Notes: generated from the sequence alone by a model not told the origin. 33,581 bases of DNA from an uncultured Clostridia bacterium (GCA_934155625.1 CAKPHD010000015.1:1-33581), one strand, 5' to 3'; counted from the first letter of the stretch, positions 24,499 to 31,779 are shown. Numbers and translations: made by a program.

Positions 24499-24967
24499 TT
24501 TTTCCTCCTCGTTTTAACTCTCTTAATTCTTTAAAAAATTTCTTAAGAGTTTCTTGGCATTCTTTTTCCATTATCCCTTTTTCTGCTTCTACCTTATGAT
24601 TGAATGTATAATCTTCAAACAAATTTAATACAGACCCTACGGCTCCTGTTTTTTCGTCCATTGCTCCTATATAAACTTTTTTTATTCTTGAATTTATTAT
24701 TGCTCCAGCACACATTGAACATGGTTCTAATGTTACATACATCTCACAATCAATCAGTCTCCAAGTTTCTAATTTTTTACTTGCTTTTTGTATTGCTAAT
24801 ATTTCTGCATGTTTTGTTGTATCTGTTTTTGTTTCTTTTTGATTATGTGCTCTTGCTATTATTTTTCCGTCTTTTACTATTACTGCTCCTACCGGAACTT
24901 CTAATTTTCTATATGCCTTTTCCGCTTCTTTTAAGGCTTGTTTCATATAATATTCTTTTTGTTCCAT
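24491..24967 (-). CDS. tadA: TadA, tRNA adenosine deaminase
   Basis: TadA converts adenosine 34 to inosine in tRNA-Arg(ACG), letting it read CGU, CGC and CGA. This 158-residue protein has the zinc-binding deaminase motifs: HAEILAI (H53, catalytic E55) and LEPCSMCAGAI (C83, C86), with VPVGAVIV upstream and the family-specific DEKTGAVGSVLNLFED region. The ATG has AGGAG five bases upstream. It begins only 22 bp after the tRNA-Arg(CCU) gene, with no promoter between them, so it is probably released from a joint transcript when the tRNA is cut out. In Bacillus tadA (yaaJ) also lies just before the SRP RNA and dnaX. Confidence 0.95.
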   Translation of the reverse strand: MEQKEYYMKQALKEAEKAYRKLEVPVGAVIVKDGKIIARAHNQKETKTDTTKHAEILAIQKASKKLETWRLIDCEMYVTLEPCSMCAGAIINSRIKKVYIGAMDEKTGAVGSVLNLFEDYTFNHKVEAEKGIMEKECQETLKKFFKELRELKRGGKNV

Positions 24968-24988
24968 TTATACTCCTAAATAAATACT

Positions 24989-25065
24989 TGGTGTTCCCAG
25001 AGGGACTCGAACCCCCTACCTCTTCCTTAGGAGGGAAGCGCTCTTTCCTGGTGAGCTATGAGAAC
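24989..25065 (-). tRNA. tRNA-Arg (anticodon CCU)
   Basis: A 77-nt cloverleaf with encoded CCA. The acceptor is GTTCTCA with TGGGAAC; the D stem is GCTC/GAGC; the anticodon stem is CTTCC/GGAAG with loop CTCCTAA (anticodon CCT, reading AGG); and the T arm is GGGGG-TTCGAGT-CCCTC. The discriminator is A. Confidence 0.96.
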
Positions 25066-25081
25066 ATAAAAATATACAAAT

Positions 25082-25110
25082 ATTATAATACATAACTATT
25101 AAAAAATCAA
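25082..25110 (-). promoter_or_regulatory. Promoter of the tRNA-Arg-tadA operon
   Basis: -35 TTGATT (25105-25110), 17-bp spacer, -10 TATAAT (25082-25087), minus strand, 16 bases before the mature tRNA 5' end. Confidence 0.8.
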
Positions 25111-25128
25111 TAATTTTTAAATAATAAA

Positions 25129-25155
25129 AGAGATGTATTTACATATTACATCTCT
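25129..25155 (-). terminator. Terminator of the two-gene membrane operon
   Basis: AGAGATGTA (25129-25137) pairs with TACATCTCT (25147-25155), 9-base loop, then TTTATTATTT on the minus strand. Confidence 0.8.
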
Positions 25156-25170
25156 CATTTTTCTTATAAT

Positions 25171-25617
25171 TTAATCTCCATTAAAAAATTTATTTATCTT
25201 TTTAAAAAAGTCTCCCTTTTCTTTAACATAATTATCCTTATTAATTATAACTTCAGTTCTTCCCTTTTCTTTTACTTCTTTAACCTCTTTTTCATACTTC
25301 ATATTATATCTGTCTATTAAGGTAACCATAAATGTATTATATTCCGAATATTCCTCTGGAATTTTAATCGAAAAACTTTTCTCATCAGGATTTGATTGTT
25401 TCATTTCTTCAATTTCAGTTCCATTGCCTACAGTTACTACAATTTCATTAATAACCTGATCCGTATCATTTATAATTGTTAAATATCTGCCATCTATATC
25501 CTTTTCCGCAAAATCATTTGTCACTCTCGAATCATTAACCGGCTTAATTTTAATTATTAACACTGCTACACCTATAATTATTGCTATCACCAAAATTATT
25601 GCAAAAAACTTCTTCAT
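25171..25617 (-). CDS. Unrecognised membrane-anchored protein
   Basis: A 148-residue protein with one N-terminal membrane segment (about 4-23, FFAIILVIAIIIGVAVLIIK in part) and an outward-facing domain of about 120 residues. That domain has a beta-sandwich look: RYLTIINDTDQVINEIVV, then GTEIEEMKQ, FMVTLIDRYNMKYEKEV, TEVIINKDNYV. The C-terminus is Lys/Phe-rich. No family recognised. Its ATG overlaps the end of the upstream membrane-protein gene by 4 bp, so the two are coupled and probably function together. A terminator follows at 25129-25155. Confidence 0.75.
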   Translation of the reverse strand: MKKFFAIILVIAIIIGVAVLIIKIKPVNDSRVTNDFAEKDIDGRYLTIINDTDQVINEIVVTVGNGTEIEEMKQSNPDEKSFSIKIPEEYSEYNTFMVTLIDRYNMKYEKEVKEVKEKGRTEVIINKDNYVKEKGDFFKKINKFFNGD

Positions 25618-26393
25618 ATTTTATCCCCTTCATTTTTGTTTTTAGTTTCTTTAATTTGATACTCATCTTTTTTAAAACTATATAATCCTTTTGCAGTCAT
25701 ACTTTTTAATCGAAACATTGCTTCCATAAAAGCAGGTTCAATTGAAATATATAATATAATACCTATAAATGCACAAATTATATATAATGGTCCATATATA
25801 TTTCCCATGGCCACGTTCAATGCCGTTATATTACAAAATGCAGCTATTACTACACCACCTATGCAAACAAAACTAACAGCTTTTAATCCAAACCAAGACA
25901 AAACTATTGCTACTATTAAAAACATATTTGTATCAATATTAATTTCTGTTAAGCCAAAAACATTAATCGATTTTGTTATTAAAATTGTTTTTGCAAAAGA
26001 TGCTAATAACAAAACTATTATAACACAAAATAACATATCTATAAACGAACTTACTGTTCTCTGAACTCCTTTAAAACGAACTACAAATGCACCATAAATA
26101 AAAGCTCCATATAAACATGAAATATAGTCTGGAGTAATTACTATTGTTTCATGTCCATTTTTCCACTTTACAAATGATAATATAATTGGAATAAACATAC
26201 AAATTAATGCTGCAATTGATTTACCTGTTCTTTTATTTGATTCTGCATATATTTCAGTAGTATTTGTAGAAAATTCATCACAAAATTTTTGTGTTGCAAT
26301 CTTTTTTGCTTCATCCATTGAACTAGAATTAACTACATAAGCTTTATTTTGTTTATTGGCTACATTTCCACTTACCTGGATAACATATTGCAT
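25614..26393 (-). CDS. Unrecognised multi-pass membrane protein
   Basis: A 259-residue protein. Residues 1-57 are soluble (MQYVIQVSGNVANKQNKAYV, then SSMDEAKKIATQKFCDEF). Hydrophobic segments follow at about 58-76, 90-106, 116-134, 152-184 (probably two) and 196-215, so five or six membrane passes, and a charged C-terminal tail of about 35 residues faces the cytoplasm. I recognise no transporter or enzyme motif. The ATG start has GGAGG seven bases upstream (complement of CCTCC at 26401-26405). It is the first gene of a two-gene unit with the anchored protein at 25171-25617. A promoter is at 26460-26488, with a TCGCGA palindrome and a small inverted repeat in the leader. Confidence 0.75.
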   Translation of the reverse strand: MQYVIQVSGNVANKQNKAYVVNSSSMDEAKKIATQKFCDEFSTNTTEIYAESNKRTGKSIAALICMFIPIILSFVKWKNGHETIVITPDYISCLYGAFIYGAFVVRFKGVQRTVSSFIDMLFCVIIVLLLASFAKTILITKSINVFGLTEINIDTNMFLIVAIVLSWFGLKAVSFVCIGGVVIAAFCNITALNVAMGNIYGPLYIICAFIGIILYISIEPAFMEAMFRLKSMTAKGLYSFKKDEYQIKETKNKNEGDKI

Positions 26394-26459
26394 ACTTTCA
26401 CCTCCAAAACTATTTATATACTATTCATAATAGTCATTGTATATCTCGCGATTTTTTTT

Positions 26460-26488
26460 AGTATATCATAATCGACATATTATTACAA
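26460..26488 (-). promoter_or_regulatory. Promoter of the two-gene membrane operon
   Basis: -35 TTGTAA (26483-26488), 17-bp spacer, -10 TATACT (26460-26465), minus strand. The leader carries ACTATT-CAT-AATAGT (26420-26434), a possible operator. Confidence 0.55.
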
Positions 26489-26564
26489 CTAAGAACATTT
26501 TCTTTCACGCTTTTATCTATGAAAGCAACACAATTAACTTCTTATTACTTTGATTAACCTTTCA

Positions 26565-27014
26565 CTAATTTTTATATATCTTTTGTAATAAGGCCTCTTC
26601 TAATGTTTTTGAAAAATTTATTCTTAATTCTTCAGCTTTAGTATTTATCCATTTTGGTATATTTACAGTCTTCTTGACCAATTCTTTTCCCCATTTTTCT
26701 GCAAATGCCGTTATATCTACTGCTATATATGTTTTAAACTTAGAAACATAGTTCCAATCTTTTACATCTATTTCTTTTTCCAACTCATCAAATGTCACAT
26801 CTTCTATTTTGCGAGATCTAGGAATCTTATTTCCCTCTTCCATTTCATCTAAAACTATTCCAGCAATTAAGTCTTCTGCCATTTCCATTGCTTTTTCTAA
26901 AGAATCTCCGCAAGTACTTGCTGGTATATTTAAACTTCTTACTAAGTCAGGAACAAATACAGAATATTCTCCTTTTTCCTCTTCATAGAATAAAACTGGA
27001 TAAATAACTTTCAT
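26565..27014 (-). CDS. hicB: HicB-family antitoxin with ribbon-helix-helix domain
   Basis: A 149-residue antitoxin. Residues 1-65 form the HicB domain, a degenerate RNase H-like fold that covers the toxin active site (MKVIYPVLFYEEEKGEYSVF, VPDLVRSLNIPASTCGDSLEK, AMEMAEDLIAGIVLDEME, in parts). Residues 115-145 are a ribbon-helix-helix DNA-binding domain (TVNIPKWINTKAEEL, RINFSKTLEEALLQ). Both parts look intact. AAGGAG precedes the ATG. Upstream in the same operon is a 21-codon hicA remnant, so this antitoxin has no working toxin beside it. The palindrome in the operon promoter suggests it still represses its own transcription. Confidence 0.9.
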   Translation of the reverse strand: MKVIYPVLFYEEEKGEYSVFVPDLVRSLNIPASTCGDSLEKAMEMAEDLIAGIVLDEMEEGNKIPRSRKIEDVTFDELEKEIDVKDWNYVSKFKTYIAVDITAFAEKWGKELVKKTVNIPKWINTKAEELRINFSKTLEEALLQKIYKN

Positions 27015-27045
27015 ACTTATTCTCCTTTTCTATACAAGGCAGAGT

Positions 27046-27111
27046 TCATTTTAACCCTGCTTGTTTTAAGATACTGTTAAGAGTTCCTTCAAGTTCTCGA
27101 AATGTCATCAT
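27046..27111 (-). pseudogene. hicA: hicA toxin remnant with internal in-frame deletion
   Basis: A 21-codon frame behind AGGAGG, directly upstream of hicB. It starts MMTFREL, like the N-terminus of HicA toxins, and ends EGTLNSILKQAGLK, the usual HicA C-terminus. HicA proteins normally have about 60-80 residues, so some 40 central residues, including the catalytic His and the dsRNA-binding core, are missing without loss of frame. HicA is an mRNA interferase; this remnant should be inactive. The original start, stop and spacing to hicB (31 bp) are retained. Confidence 0.8.
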
Positions 27112-27132
27112 TCTTTCCTCCTAACATAAATT

Positions 27133-27161
27133 ATTATACTACGTATAATACGTATTGTCAA
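27133..27161 (-). promoter_or_regulatory. hicAB promoter with operator palindrome in the spacer
   Basis: Consensus -35 TTGACA (27156-27161) and -10 TATAAT (27133-27138), 17-bp spacer. The spacer contains TACGTAT-A-ATACGTA (27140-27154), a perfect inverted repeat with 7-bp arms. This is a natural place for HicB to bind and block RNA polymerase. Confidence 0.85.
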
Positions 27162-27222
27162 TCTTTTTATATATTATATTCAACAATTTTACTTAATATT
27201 ACCATTCCTTACTTGACATCTA

Positions 27223-27231
27223 TGTTATAAT
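27223..27231 (+). promoter_or_regulatory. Extended -10 of the TtcA-like gene
   Basis: TGTTATAAT (TG at 27223-27224, TATAAT at 27226-27231). A TTGACA at 27213-27218 is only 7 bases away and cannot serve as -35 for it. The start codon follows 34 bases later. Confidence 0.55.
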
Positions 27232-27264
27232 AAATTTATCTTAGTTAAAGAAAGGAAACTTAGC

Positions 27265-27972
27265 ATGCAACACATATTAAGTAAAATGAGAAAAGCAATA
27301 GAAGAATATCAAATGATAGAAGAAGGAGATAAAATAGCAGTATGTCTATCAGGAGGAAAAGACTCAATAACATTATTAAATGGCTTAAAAGCATTACAAA
27401 GATTTTATCCAAAACATTTTGATTTGATAGCAATATCAGTAAATCCAGGATTTGATTTTTTCGATACAGAACTCTTACAAAAAAATTGTGATGAAATTGG
27501 AGTACCATTATTTATAGAAAATAGTTCTATAAAAGAAATTGTTTTTGATGTAAGAAAAGAAAAAAATCCATGTTCACTATGTGCCAATTTGCGTAGAGGT
27601 ATAATAAATAGTGTAGCCGTAAGAGAAGGATGTAATAAAATTGCACTTGGACATAATATGGATGATGTTTTAGAAACATTTTTATTGAATTTATTATATA
27701 CAGGAAGTATCTCAACATTTGTTCCAAAAAGTTTTATGGATAGAACTCAAATAACGTTAATAAGACCATTAATTTTATTAAGTGAAAAAGATACTCGCAG
27801 ATTTGTAAAAAAATACAATAAACCAGTAATGCCTAAAGTTTGCCCTATGGATGAACATACAAAAAGAGAAACAATGAAGGAACAAATATTTTTATGGCAA
27901 AAAGATATTCCAATGGTTAGAGCAAATCTATTTGGTGCAATTTCAAGAAACCTAGAAGGCTGGAAAAAATAA
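27265..27972 (+). CDS. TtcA-like tRNA 2-thiocytidine synthase family ATPase
   Basis: A 235-residue PP-loop ATPase of the TtcA/TilS-like superfamily. SGGKDS (29-34) binds ATP. C103 and C106 (NPCSLCANLRRG) plus C193 (PKVCPMDEHT) fit the three cysteines that hold a 4Fe-4S cluster in TtcA. GHNMDDVLETFLLNLLYTGS is the second conserved block. TtcA adds sulfur to cytidine 32 of some tRNAs; this protein is shorter than E. coli TtcA (about 310 residues), so the exact target base is uncertain. The ATG has AAAGGA eight bases upstream. It diverges from the hicAB remnant and ends at the shared terminator at 27983-28015. Confidence 0.85.
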   Translation: MQHILSKMRKAIEEYQMIEEGDKIAVCLSGGKDSITLLNGLKALQRFYPKHFDLIAISVNPGFDFFDTELLQKNCDEIGVPLFIENSSIKEIVFDVRKEKNPCSLCANLRRGIINSVAVREGCNKIALGHNMDDVLETFLLNLLYTGSISTFVPKSFMDRTQITLIRPLILLSEKDTRRFVKKYNKPVMPKVCPMDEHTKRETMKEQIFLWQKDIPMVRANLFGAISRNLEGWKK

Positions 27973-27982
27973 TATTATAAAA

Positions 27983-28015
27983 GGCTGTTTAAAAGGGCCA
28001 TCCCTTTCGACAGCC
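27983..28015. terminator. Bidirectional terminator between the TtcA-like and mutase genes
   Basis: Outer stem GGCTGT (27983-27988) with ACAGCC (28010-28015) and inner stem AAAGGG/CCCTTT (27992-27997 with 28002-28007), with T runs on both flanks. Confidence 0.9.
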
Positions 28016-28023
28016 CTCTTTTA

Positions 28024-29751
28024 TTATTCTTTAACTATTTTAACCATAGCATCTTTTAACAATTCTAATTCTTCTGTTGCATTTTCTACAGAAGTACCTT
28101 TAACCCCAAAATAAAGTTTAATCTTAGGTTCAGTACCAGAAGGACGAACACAACACCATGAATTATTTTCCAATTGATAATATAAAACATTTGATTTTGG
28201 TAATCCTGTTTTACTTTCTTCTCCTGTAGTCATATCTTTTACATAATCTCTATCAACGTCTTTAAAACATAATACTTTATATTTACCAATTTGTTCTACA
28301 TCTTTATTTCTCATAGATGTCATCATTTCTTTAATCTTTTCAGCACCTTCAGCACCTTCTAAAACTATTGAAACTTGGTCTTCTTTATAATATCCATATT
28401 TTTCATAAATATTATTCATTTGATCCCATAATGTAATTCCTTGTGCTCTATAATATGCTGCAGCTTCGCATAAAGACATAACAGCAGCAATTCCATCTTT
28501 GTCTCTAGCATAGTCTCCGATTAGGCAACCATAACTTTCTTCAAATCCAAATACATAAGTTTTGTCATGATTTTCTTCAGCTTTTTTCATAACAGCACCT
28601 ATATTTTTAAATCCAGTTAAAACTTCTATACACTCTAATCCGTAGTTTGCAGCAATAGCTTTTGCTAAATCTGATGAAACAATTGTCGTAATAAACATAC
28701 CATCTTTAGGTAAAATATTTTTTTCTTTCATTTGAGAAATTCTATATTCAGCAATTAATAAAGCTGACATATTTCCTGTGTATGGCATATATTCACCTGT
28801 TTTAGTATCTTTAGCATAAATTCCTAATCTATCAGCATCAGGGTCTGTTGCTAAAACTACATCAGCATTAACTTTTTCAGCTAACTCTAAAGCTAATTTA
28901 AATGCTTTTTTATCTTCTGGATTTGGATAATCAACTGTTGGGAAGTTTCCATCTGGTTTAGCTTGTTCTGGAACCACATAAACATTTTTAAATCCTAATT
29001 CATTTAACAATCTTTCAGCTATTGTATTACCTGTTCCATGTAAAGGAGTATAAACAATTTTTAAATCTTTTCCTTGCTCCTTAATAATTTCAGGATTTAA
29101 TATTTTACTTTTTAATGTTTCTATATATTTATCATCCATTTCTTTACCAATAACATTAAATAATCCTTTTTCAATAGCTTCTTCTTTACTAATTGTTTTA
29201 ATTTCTTTAAAATCTGTTATGCTTCTTACTTTATTAATAATATCTTTATCTCTAGGAGCAACAATTTGAGAACCATCATCCCAGTAAACCTTATATCCGT
29301 TATATTTTGGAGGATTATGACTTGCTGTAATCATAATTCCAGCAGTACATTTTAATTGTCTTACTGCAAATGATAATTCTGGTACTGGTCTTAAACTTTC
29401 AAATAAATAAGTTTTTATTCCATTAGCATTTAAAATTAATGCTGTTTGTAAACTAAATTCATCTGACATTCTTCTAGAATCATAACTAATTGCAACCCCC
29501 ATGTCTTGTGTTCCTTGTTCTAATATGTAATTAGCCAAACCTTGTGTTGCTTTTCCTACTGTGTATTTATTCATTCTGTTAGTACCCATTCCAATAACTC
29601 CACGTAATCCTGCAGTACCAAATTCTAATTCTTTATAGAATCTGTCTTTTATTTCTTCTTCATCATCTTTAATAGCAATTAATTCTTTTTTTGTTTCTTC
29701 ATCAAAACTTGGATCTTCACACCATTTTTTGTATTCATCTTTGTAATTCAT
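28024..29751 (-). CDS. Phosphosugar mutase, PgcA-like (phosphoglucomutase/phosphomannomutase)
   Basis: A 575-residue alpha-D-phosphohexomutase, close in length to Bacillus PgcA. It starts YKDEYKKWCEDPSFDEETK and FGTAGLRGVIGMGTNRMN. The phosphoserine loop is ITASHNPPKYNGYKVYW (S144), the metal site is DPDADRLGIY, the sugar-binding loop is GFEESYGCLIGDYARDKDG, and the phosphate-binding loop is RPSGTEPKIKLYF. It interconverts glucose-6-phosphate and glucose-1-phosphate (or related sugars). The ATG follows AAAGGAAG. The UDP-sugar pyrophosphorylase gene lies just upstream, so glucose-1-phosphate can pass straight to UDP-glucose. A terminator (29825-29853) separates them, so each is probably transcribed alone. 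Confidence 0.95.
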   Translation of the reverse strand: MNYKDEYKKWCEDPSFDEETKKELIAIKDDEEEIKDRFYKELEFGTAGLRGVIGMGTNRMNKYTVGKATQGLANYILEQGTQDMGVAISYDSRRMSDEFSLQTALILNANGIKTYLFESLRPVPELSFAVRQLKCTAGIMITASHNPPKYNGYKVYWDDGSQIVAPRDKDIINKVRSITDFKEIKTISKEEAIEKGLFNVIGKEMDDKYIETLKSKILNPEIIKEQGKDLKIVYTPLHGTGNTIAERLLNELGFKNVYVVPEQAKPDGNFPTVDYPNPEDKKAFKLALELAEKVNADVVLATDPDADRLGIYAKDTKTGEYMPYTGNMSALLIAEYRISQMKEKNILPKDGMFITTIVSSDLAKAIAANYGLECIEVLTGFKNIGAVMKKAEENHDKTYVFGFEESYGCLIGDYARDKDGIAAVMSLCEAAAYYRAQGITLWDQMNNIYEKYGYYKEDQVSIVLEGAEGAEKIKEMMTSMRNKDVEQIGKYKVLCFKDVDRDYVKDMTTGEESKTGLPKSNVLYYQLENNSWCCVRPSGTEPKIKLYFGVKGTSVENATEELELLKDAMVKIVKE

Positions 29752-29824
29752 ATTATTTCTTCCTTTCTTTTCAAAAGAGACACTTTCTTTTAATATATTT
29801 TAGTATTTCAAAATTAAACGTTAA

Positions 29825-29853
29825 ACGGCCAAAAGGACTACCCCCTTGACCGT
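29825..29853 (-). terminator. Terminator of the UDP-sugar pyrophosphorylase gene
   Basis: A 12-bp stem with internal mismatches (29825-29836 with 29842-29853; outer ACGG/CCGT), 5-base loop, in the 108-bp gap to the mutase gene. Confidence 0.75.
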
Positions 29854-29859
29854 TTTGTT

Positions 29860-31101
29860 TTATAATTGATAGAATTTTCTATATAACTCTCTTGCTGTTT
29901 CAGGACTGTCTATTCCTGAAGCATTTTTTACTGGAGCAAATTCTTCTTCTCTTTTTACTCTTAAAACAGCCATATCATCTAATTCTCCAAAAGCATCAAA
30001 TAAAAATGCTTCAAACTTATATGCGTTTGGCCCATCTGGTACAACCTTATTTCCTTTTCTATCTATATATGTTGCCTTTTTATATGCAACATGGTATGGT
30101 AATGGTTTTGTTCCCATTCTTTCTACTGCATCTATATTAAATAAATTACATAGAATATGAGATTCTCCATATATTAGCTCTCCTCTTGAATCCGTAGCCT
30201 CAGCCATTTCTTTAGGTATTTCTGTATATTCAACAACTGATGGTCTTCCATTTTTTTTGCAAAATACTCCTACTTTTTCTTGAGGATTTGCCTTTACAAC
30301 TGATTTTCCTGCAGCTGTTACGTGTTTTTGTATTGCTATTCCCATTAGTATAGGATCTACCATTTTTACTAAACAATTATCAACTCCACCGATGAAAATC
30401 CATTCAACACCTAATTCTCTCATCTTTTTAGTCATTCCATTTTTTACAAGTGCTTCATATATTCCACCATGTCCATCTGCGGCTTCTTTAATTAATCCAT
30501 TTTCTCCTATTAATATTTTTCCTTCAGTATCAACCATTGGTAATTCACCTTGTTTAAAGAAAAATAGATTCTTGTCTTTTTCATAACCAAAATATTTATG
30601 TTTTGCAAAAAAATCAATAGTGTCATCATTATTTTCTTCACTTGTCATTATAAACCATGGAATTACAACATTATATTTTTTTCCTTGACTTTTTAATGAA
30701 TCACTTAATAATTCAAATAGTGATTTATGTGATTCTAAACCTATATCAAATGTTCCCTTAGGTCCGTTATGTCCAAGTCTTGTTCCTTGTCCACCAGCCA
30801 TTGTTACTGCTGCTAATTTACCAGCTCTTATAGCTTTTTCACCAGTTTCTTGAAAACCTTTATAATATCCATTTAATTTATCTTTGTCTAAATATTCAAT
30901 TGGTGATATTTTATTTTCTTCAACATCTGCACTTTTTTTTGTTTTACTATATAAATTATTAATTAATTCAAAATCTATATGTTGAATTTGATCTAACAAT
31001 TGTTTTTGCTTTACTCCATCTAATTTTTCATATTCATCTAATAAATGTTCTTGAGAATATTTTTTTAGAGTTTTTCTAATGTTTTCTAAATTCTCTTCCA
31101 T
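29860..31101 (-). CDS. UDPGP-type UDP-sugar pyrophosphorylase
   Basis: A 413-residue member of the UDPGP family (eukaryote-like UDP-glucose / UDP-N-acetylglucosamine pyrophosphorylases), which makes UDP-sugars from UTP and sugar-1-phosphate. The nucleotide loop is MAGGQGTRLG (101-110), followed by GPKGTFDIGL with the conserved PK at 114-115. Further blocks are PWFIMTSEENN, FFKQGELPMVD, GHGGIYEALVKNG and GGVDNCLVKMVDP. The family's usual bacterial counterpart GalU/GtaB is unrelated in fold details. Substrate (glucose or GlcNAc) cannot be told from sequence alone. The ATG has AAAGGA seven bases upstream. Neighbouring phosphosugar mutase supports UDP-glucose; the mur genes would equally profit from UDP-GlcNAc. 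Confidence 0.9.
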   Translation of the reverse strand: MEENLENIRKTLKKYSQEHLLDEYEKLDGVKQKQLLDQIQHIDFELINNLYSKTKKSADVEENKISPIEYLDKDKLNGYYKGFQETGEKAIRAGKLAAVTMAGGQGTRLGHNGPKGTFDIGLESHKSLFELLSDSLKSQGKKYNVVIPWFIMTSEENNDDTIDFFAKHKYFGYEKDKNLFFFKQGELPMVDTEGKILIGENGLIKEAADGHGGIYEALVKNGMTKKMRELGVEWIFIGGVDNCLVKMVDPILMGIAIQKHVTAAGKSVVKANPQEKVGVFCKKNGRPSVVEYTEIPKEMAEATDSRGELIYGESHILCNLFNIDAVERMGTKPLPYHVAYKKATYIDRKGNKVVPDGPNAYKFEAFLFDAFGELDDMAVLRVKREEEFAPVKNASGIDSPETARELYRKFYQL

Positions 31102-31133
31102 ATGTTTACTTCCTTTCTTGCTACATATTTTAT

Positions 31134-31162
31134 ATATTATATTATTTTATATATTTTTTCAA
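31134..31162 (-). promoter_or_regulatory. Possible promoter of the pyrophosphorylase gene
   Basis: -35 TTGAAA (31157-31162), 17-bp spacer, -10 TAATAT (31134-31139), minus strand, in very AT-rich sequence, so chance matches are likely. Confidence 0.4.
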
Positions 31163-31182
31163 TACTTTATACAAAAGTTTTT

Positions 31183-31635
31183 TTATTTTTGTATATTATT
31201 TATACCATATGTATTAAGATTAAAATCATATGTGTTTTTTATTTGATTAATATCTCCCTCTAAATCTTCAAATTTATAACAGTCTACAATTGTTACATCT
31301 CCAAATTTATTTTCTTTAATTTTATAATTTATATTTTTTATATATTCTTTATTTCCTATTATAATAATATTTGATTTATCCTCCAATTCCCTTTTTTCAT
31401 TCAAGTTCCATCCTAAATTTAATATCTTATTCTTATTTTCTTGTTTTATATTAGTCCTTTCAAGTACTACTTTTAGTGATTCTTCTAAATCATATTCTGT
31501 TTCTATTATCACTTTTTTATTGTTCTCAATTTTATTATTTATAAATGGTAATAAAATCATTTCCAAATGATAATCACTAACATAAAAACTATATATTTTT
31601 TCTATTTTATCATTTTCAACAACCATATTATTCAT
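31183..31635 (-). CDS. Unrecognised 150-residue soluble protein
   Basis: No family recognised. The protein is soluble, with no signal peptide or membrane segment. It alternates helices and strands: a first block KIEKIYSFYVSDYHLEMIL, a second KKVIIETEYDLEESLKVVLE, then SNIIIIGNKEYIKNINYKI and DVTIVDCYKFEDLEG. The strand-loop pattern suggests a small Rossmann-like or nucleotide-fold protein, but no P-loop is present. The ATG has AAAGGA six bases upstream. It stands alone, divergent from spoIIR, under a strong promoter with an operator-like palindrome over the -10 (31653-31669). Confidence 0.7.
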   Translation of the reverse strand: MNNMVVENDKIEKIYSFYVSDYHLEMILLPFINNKIENNKKVIIETEYDLEESLKVVLERTNIKQENKNKILNLGWNLNEKRELEDKSNIIIIGNKEYIKNINYKIKENKFGDVTIVDCYKFEDLEGDINQIKNTYDFNLNTYGINNIQK

Positions 31636-31652
31636 CCTTTCCGATTGTTTAT

Positions 31653-31688
31653 ATGGTAAATTTTACCATTTCGTTTTTTTGTTGTCAA
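31653..31688 (-). promoter_or_regulatory. Promoter with operator palindrome, gene at 31183-31635
   Basis: -35 TTGACA (31683-31688), 17-bp spacer, -10 TAAAAT (31660-31665). ATGGTAAA-T-TTTACCAT (31653-31669), a perfect inverted repeat with 8-bp arms, covers the -10, a classic repressor position. Confidence 0.75.
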
Positions 31689-31779
31689 GCATTTTAACTG
31701 TAAATGTATAATTTATTTTTTTTGGTTAATAATTATTTTAGAGATATATTTTAACAAAATTGTTTTTAGGAGGATTTGT

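Noticed and set aside
26505..26530. Terminator after hicB
   Set aside because: CTTTCA/TGAAAG arms are only 6 bp and are not followed by a clear T run on the minus strand.
27213..27231. TTGACA plus TATAAT as a normal promoter for the TtcA-like gene
   Set aside because: Only 7 bp separate the two boxes; an extended -10 alone is the more likely promoter.
31705..31733. Sigma-F promoter of spoIIR
   Set aside because: The -35-like TGTATA and -10-like GGTTAATAA match poorly and are spaced 13 bp apart; noted only in the gene entry.
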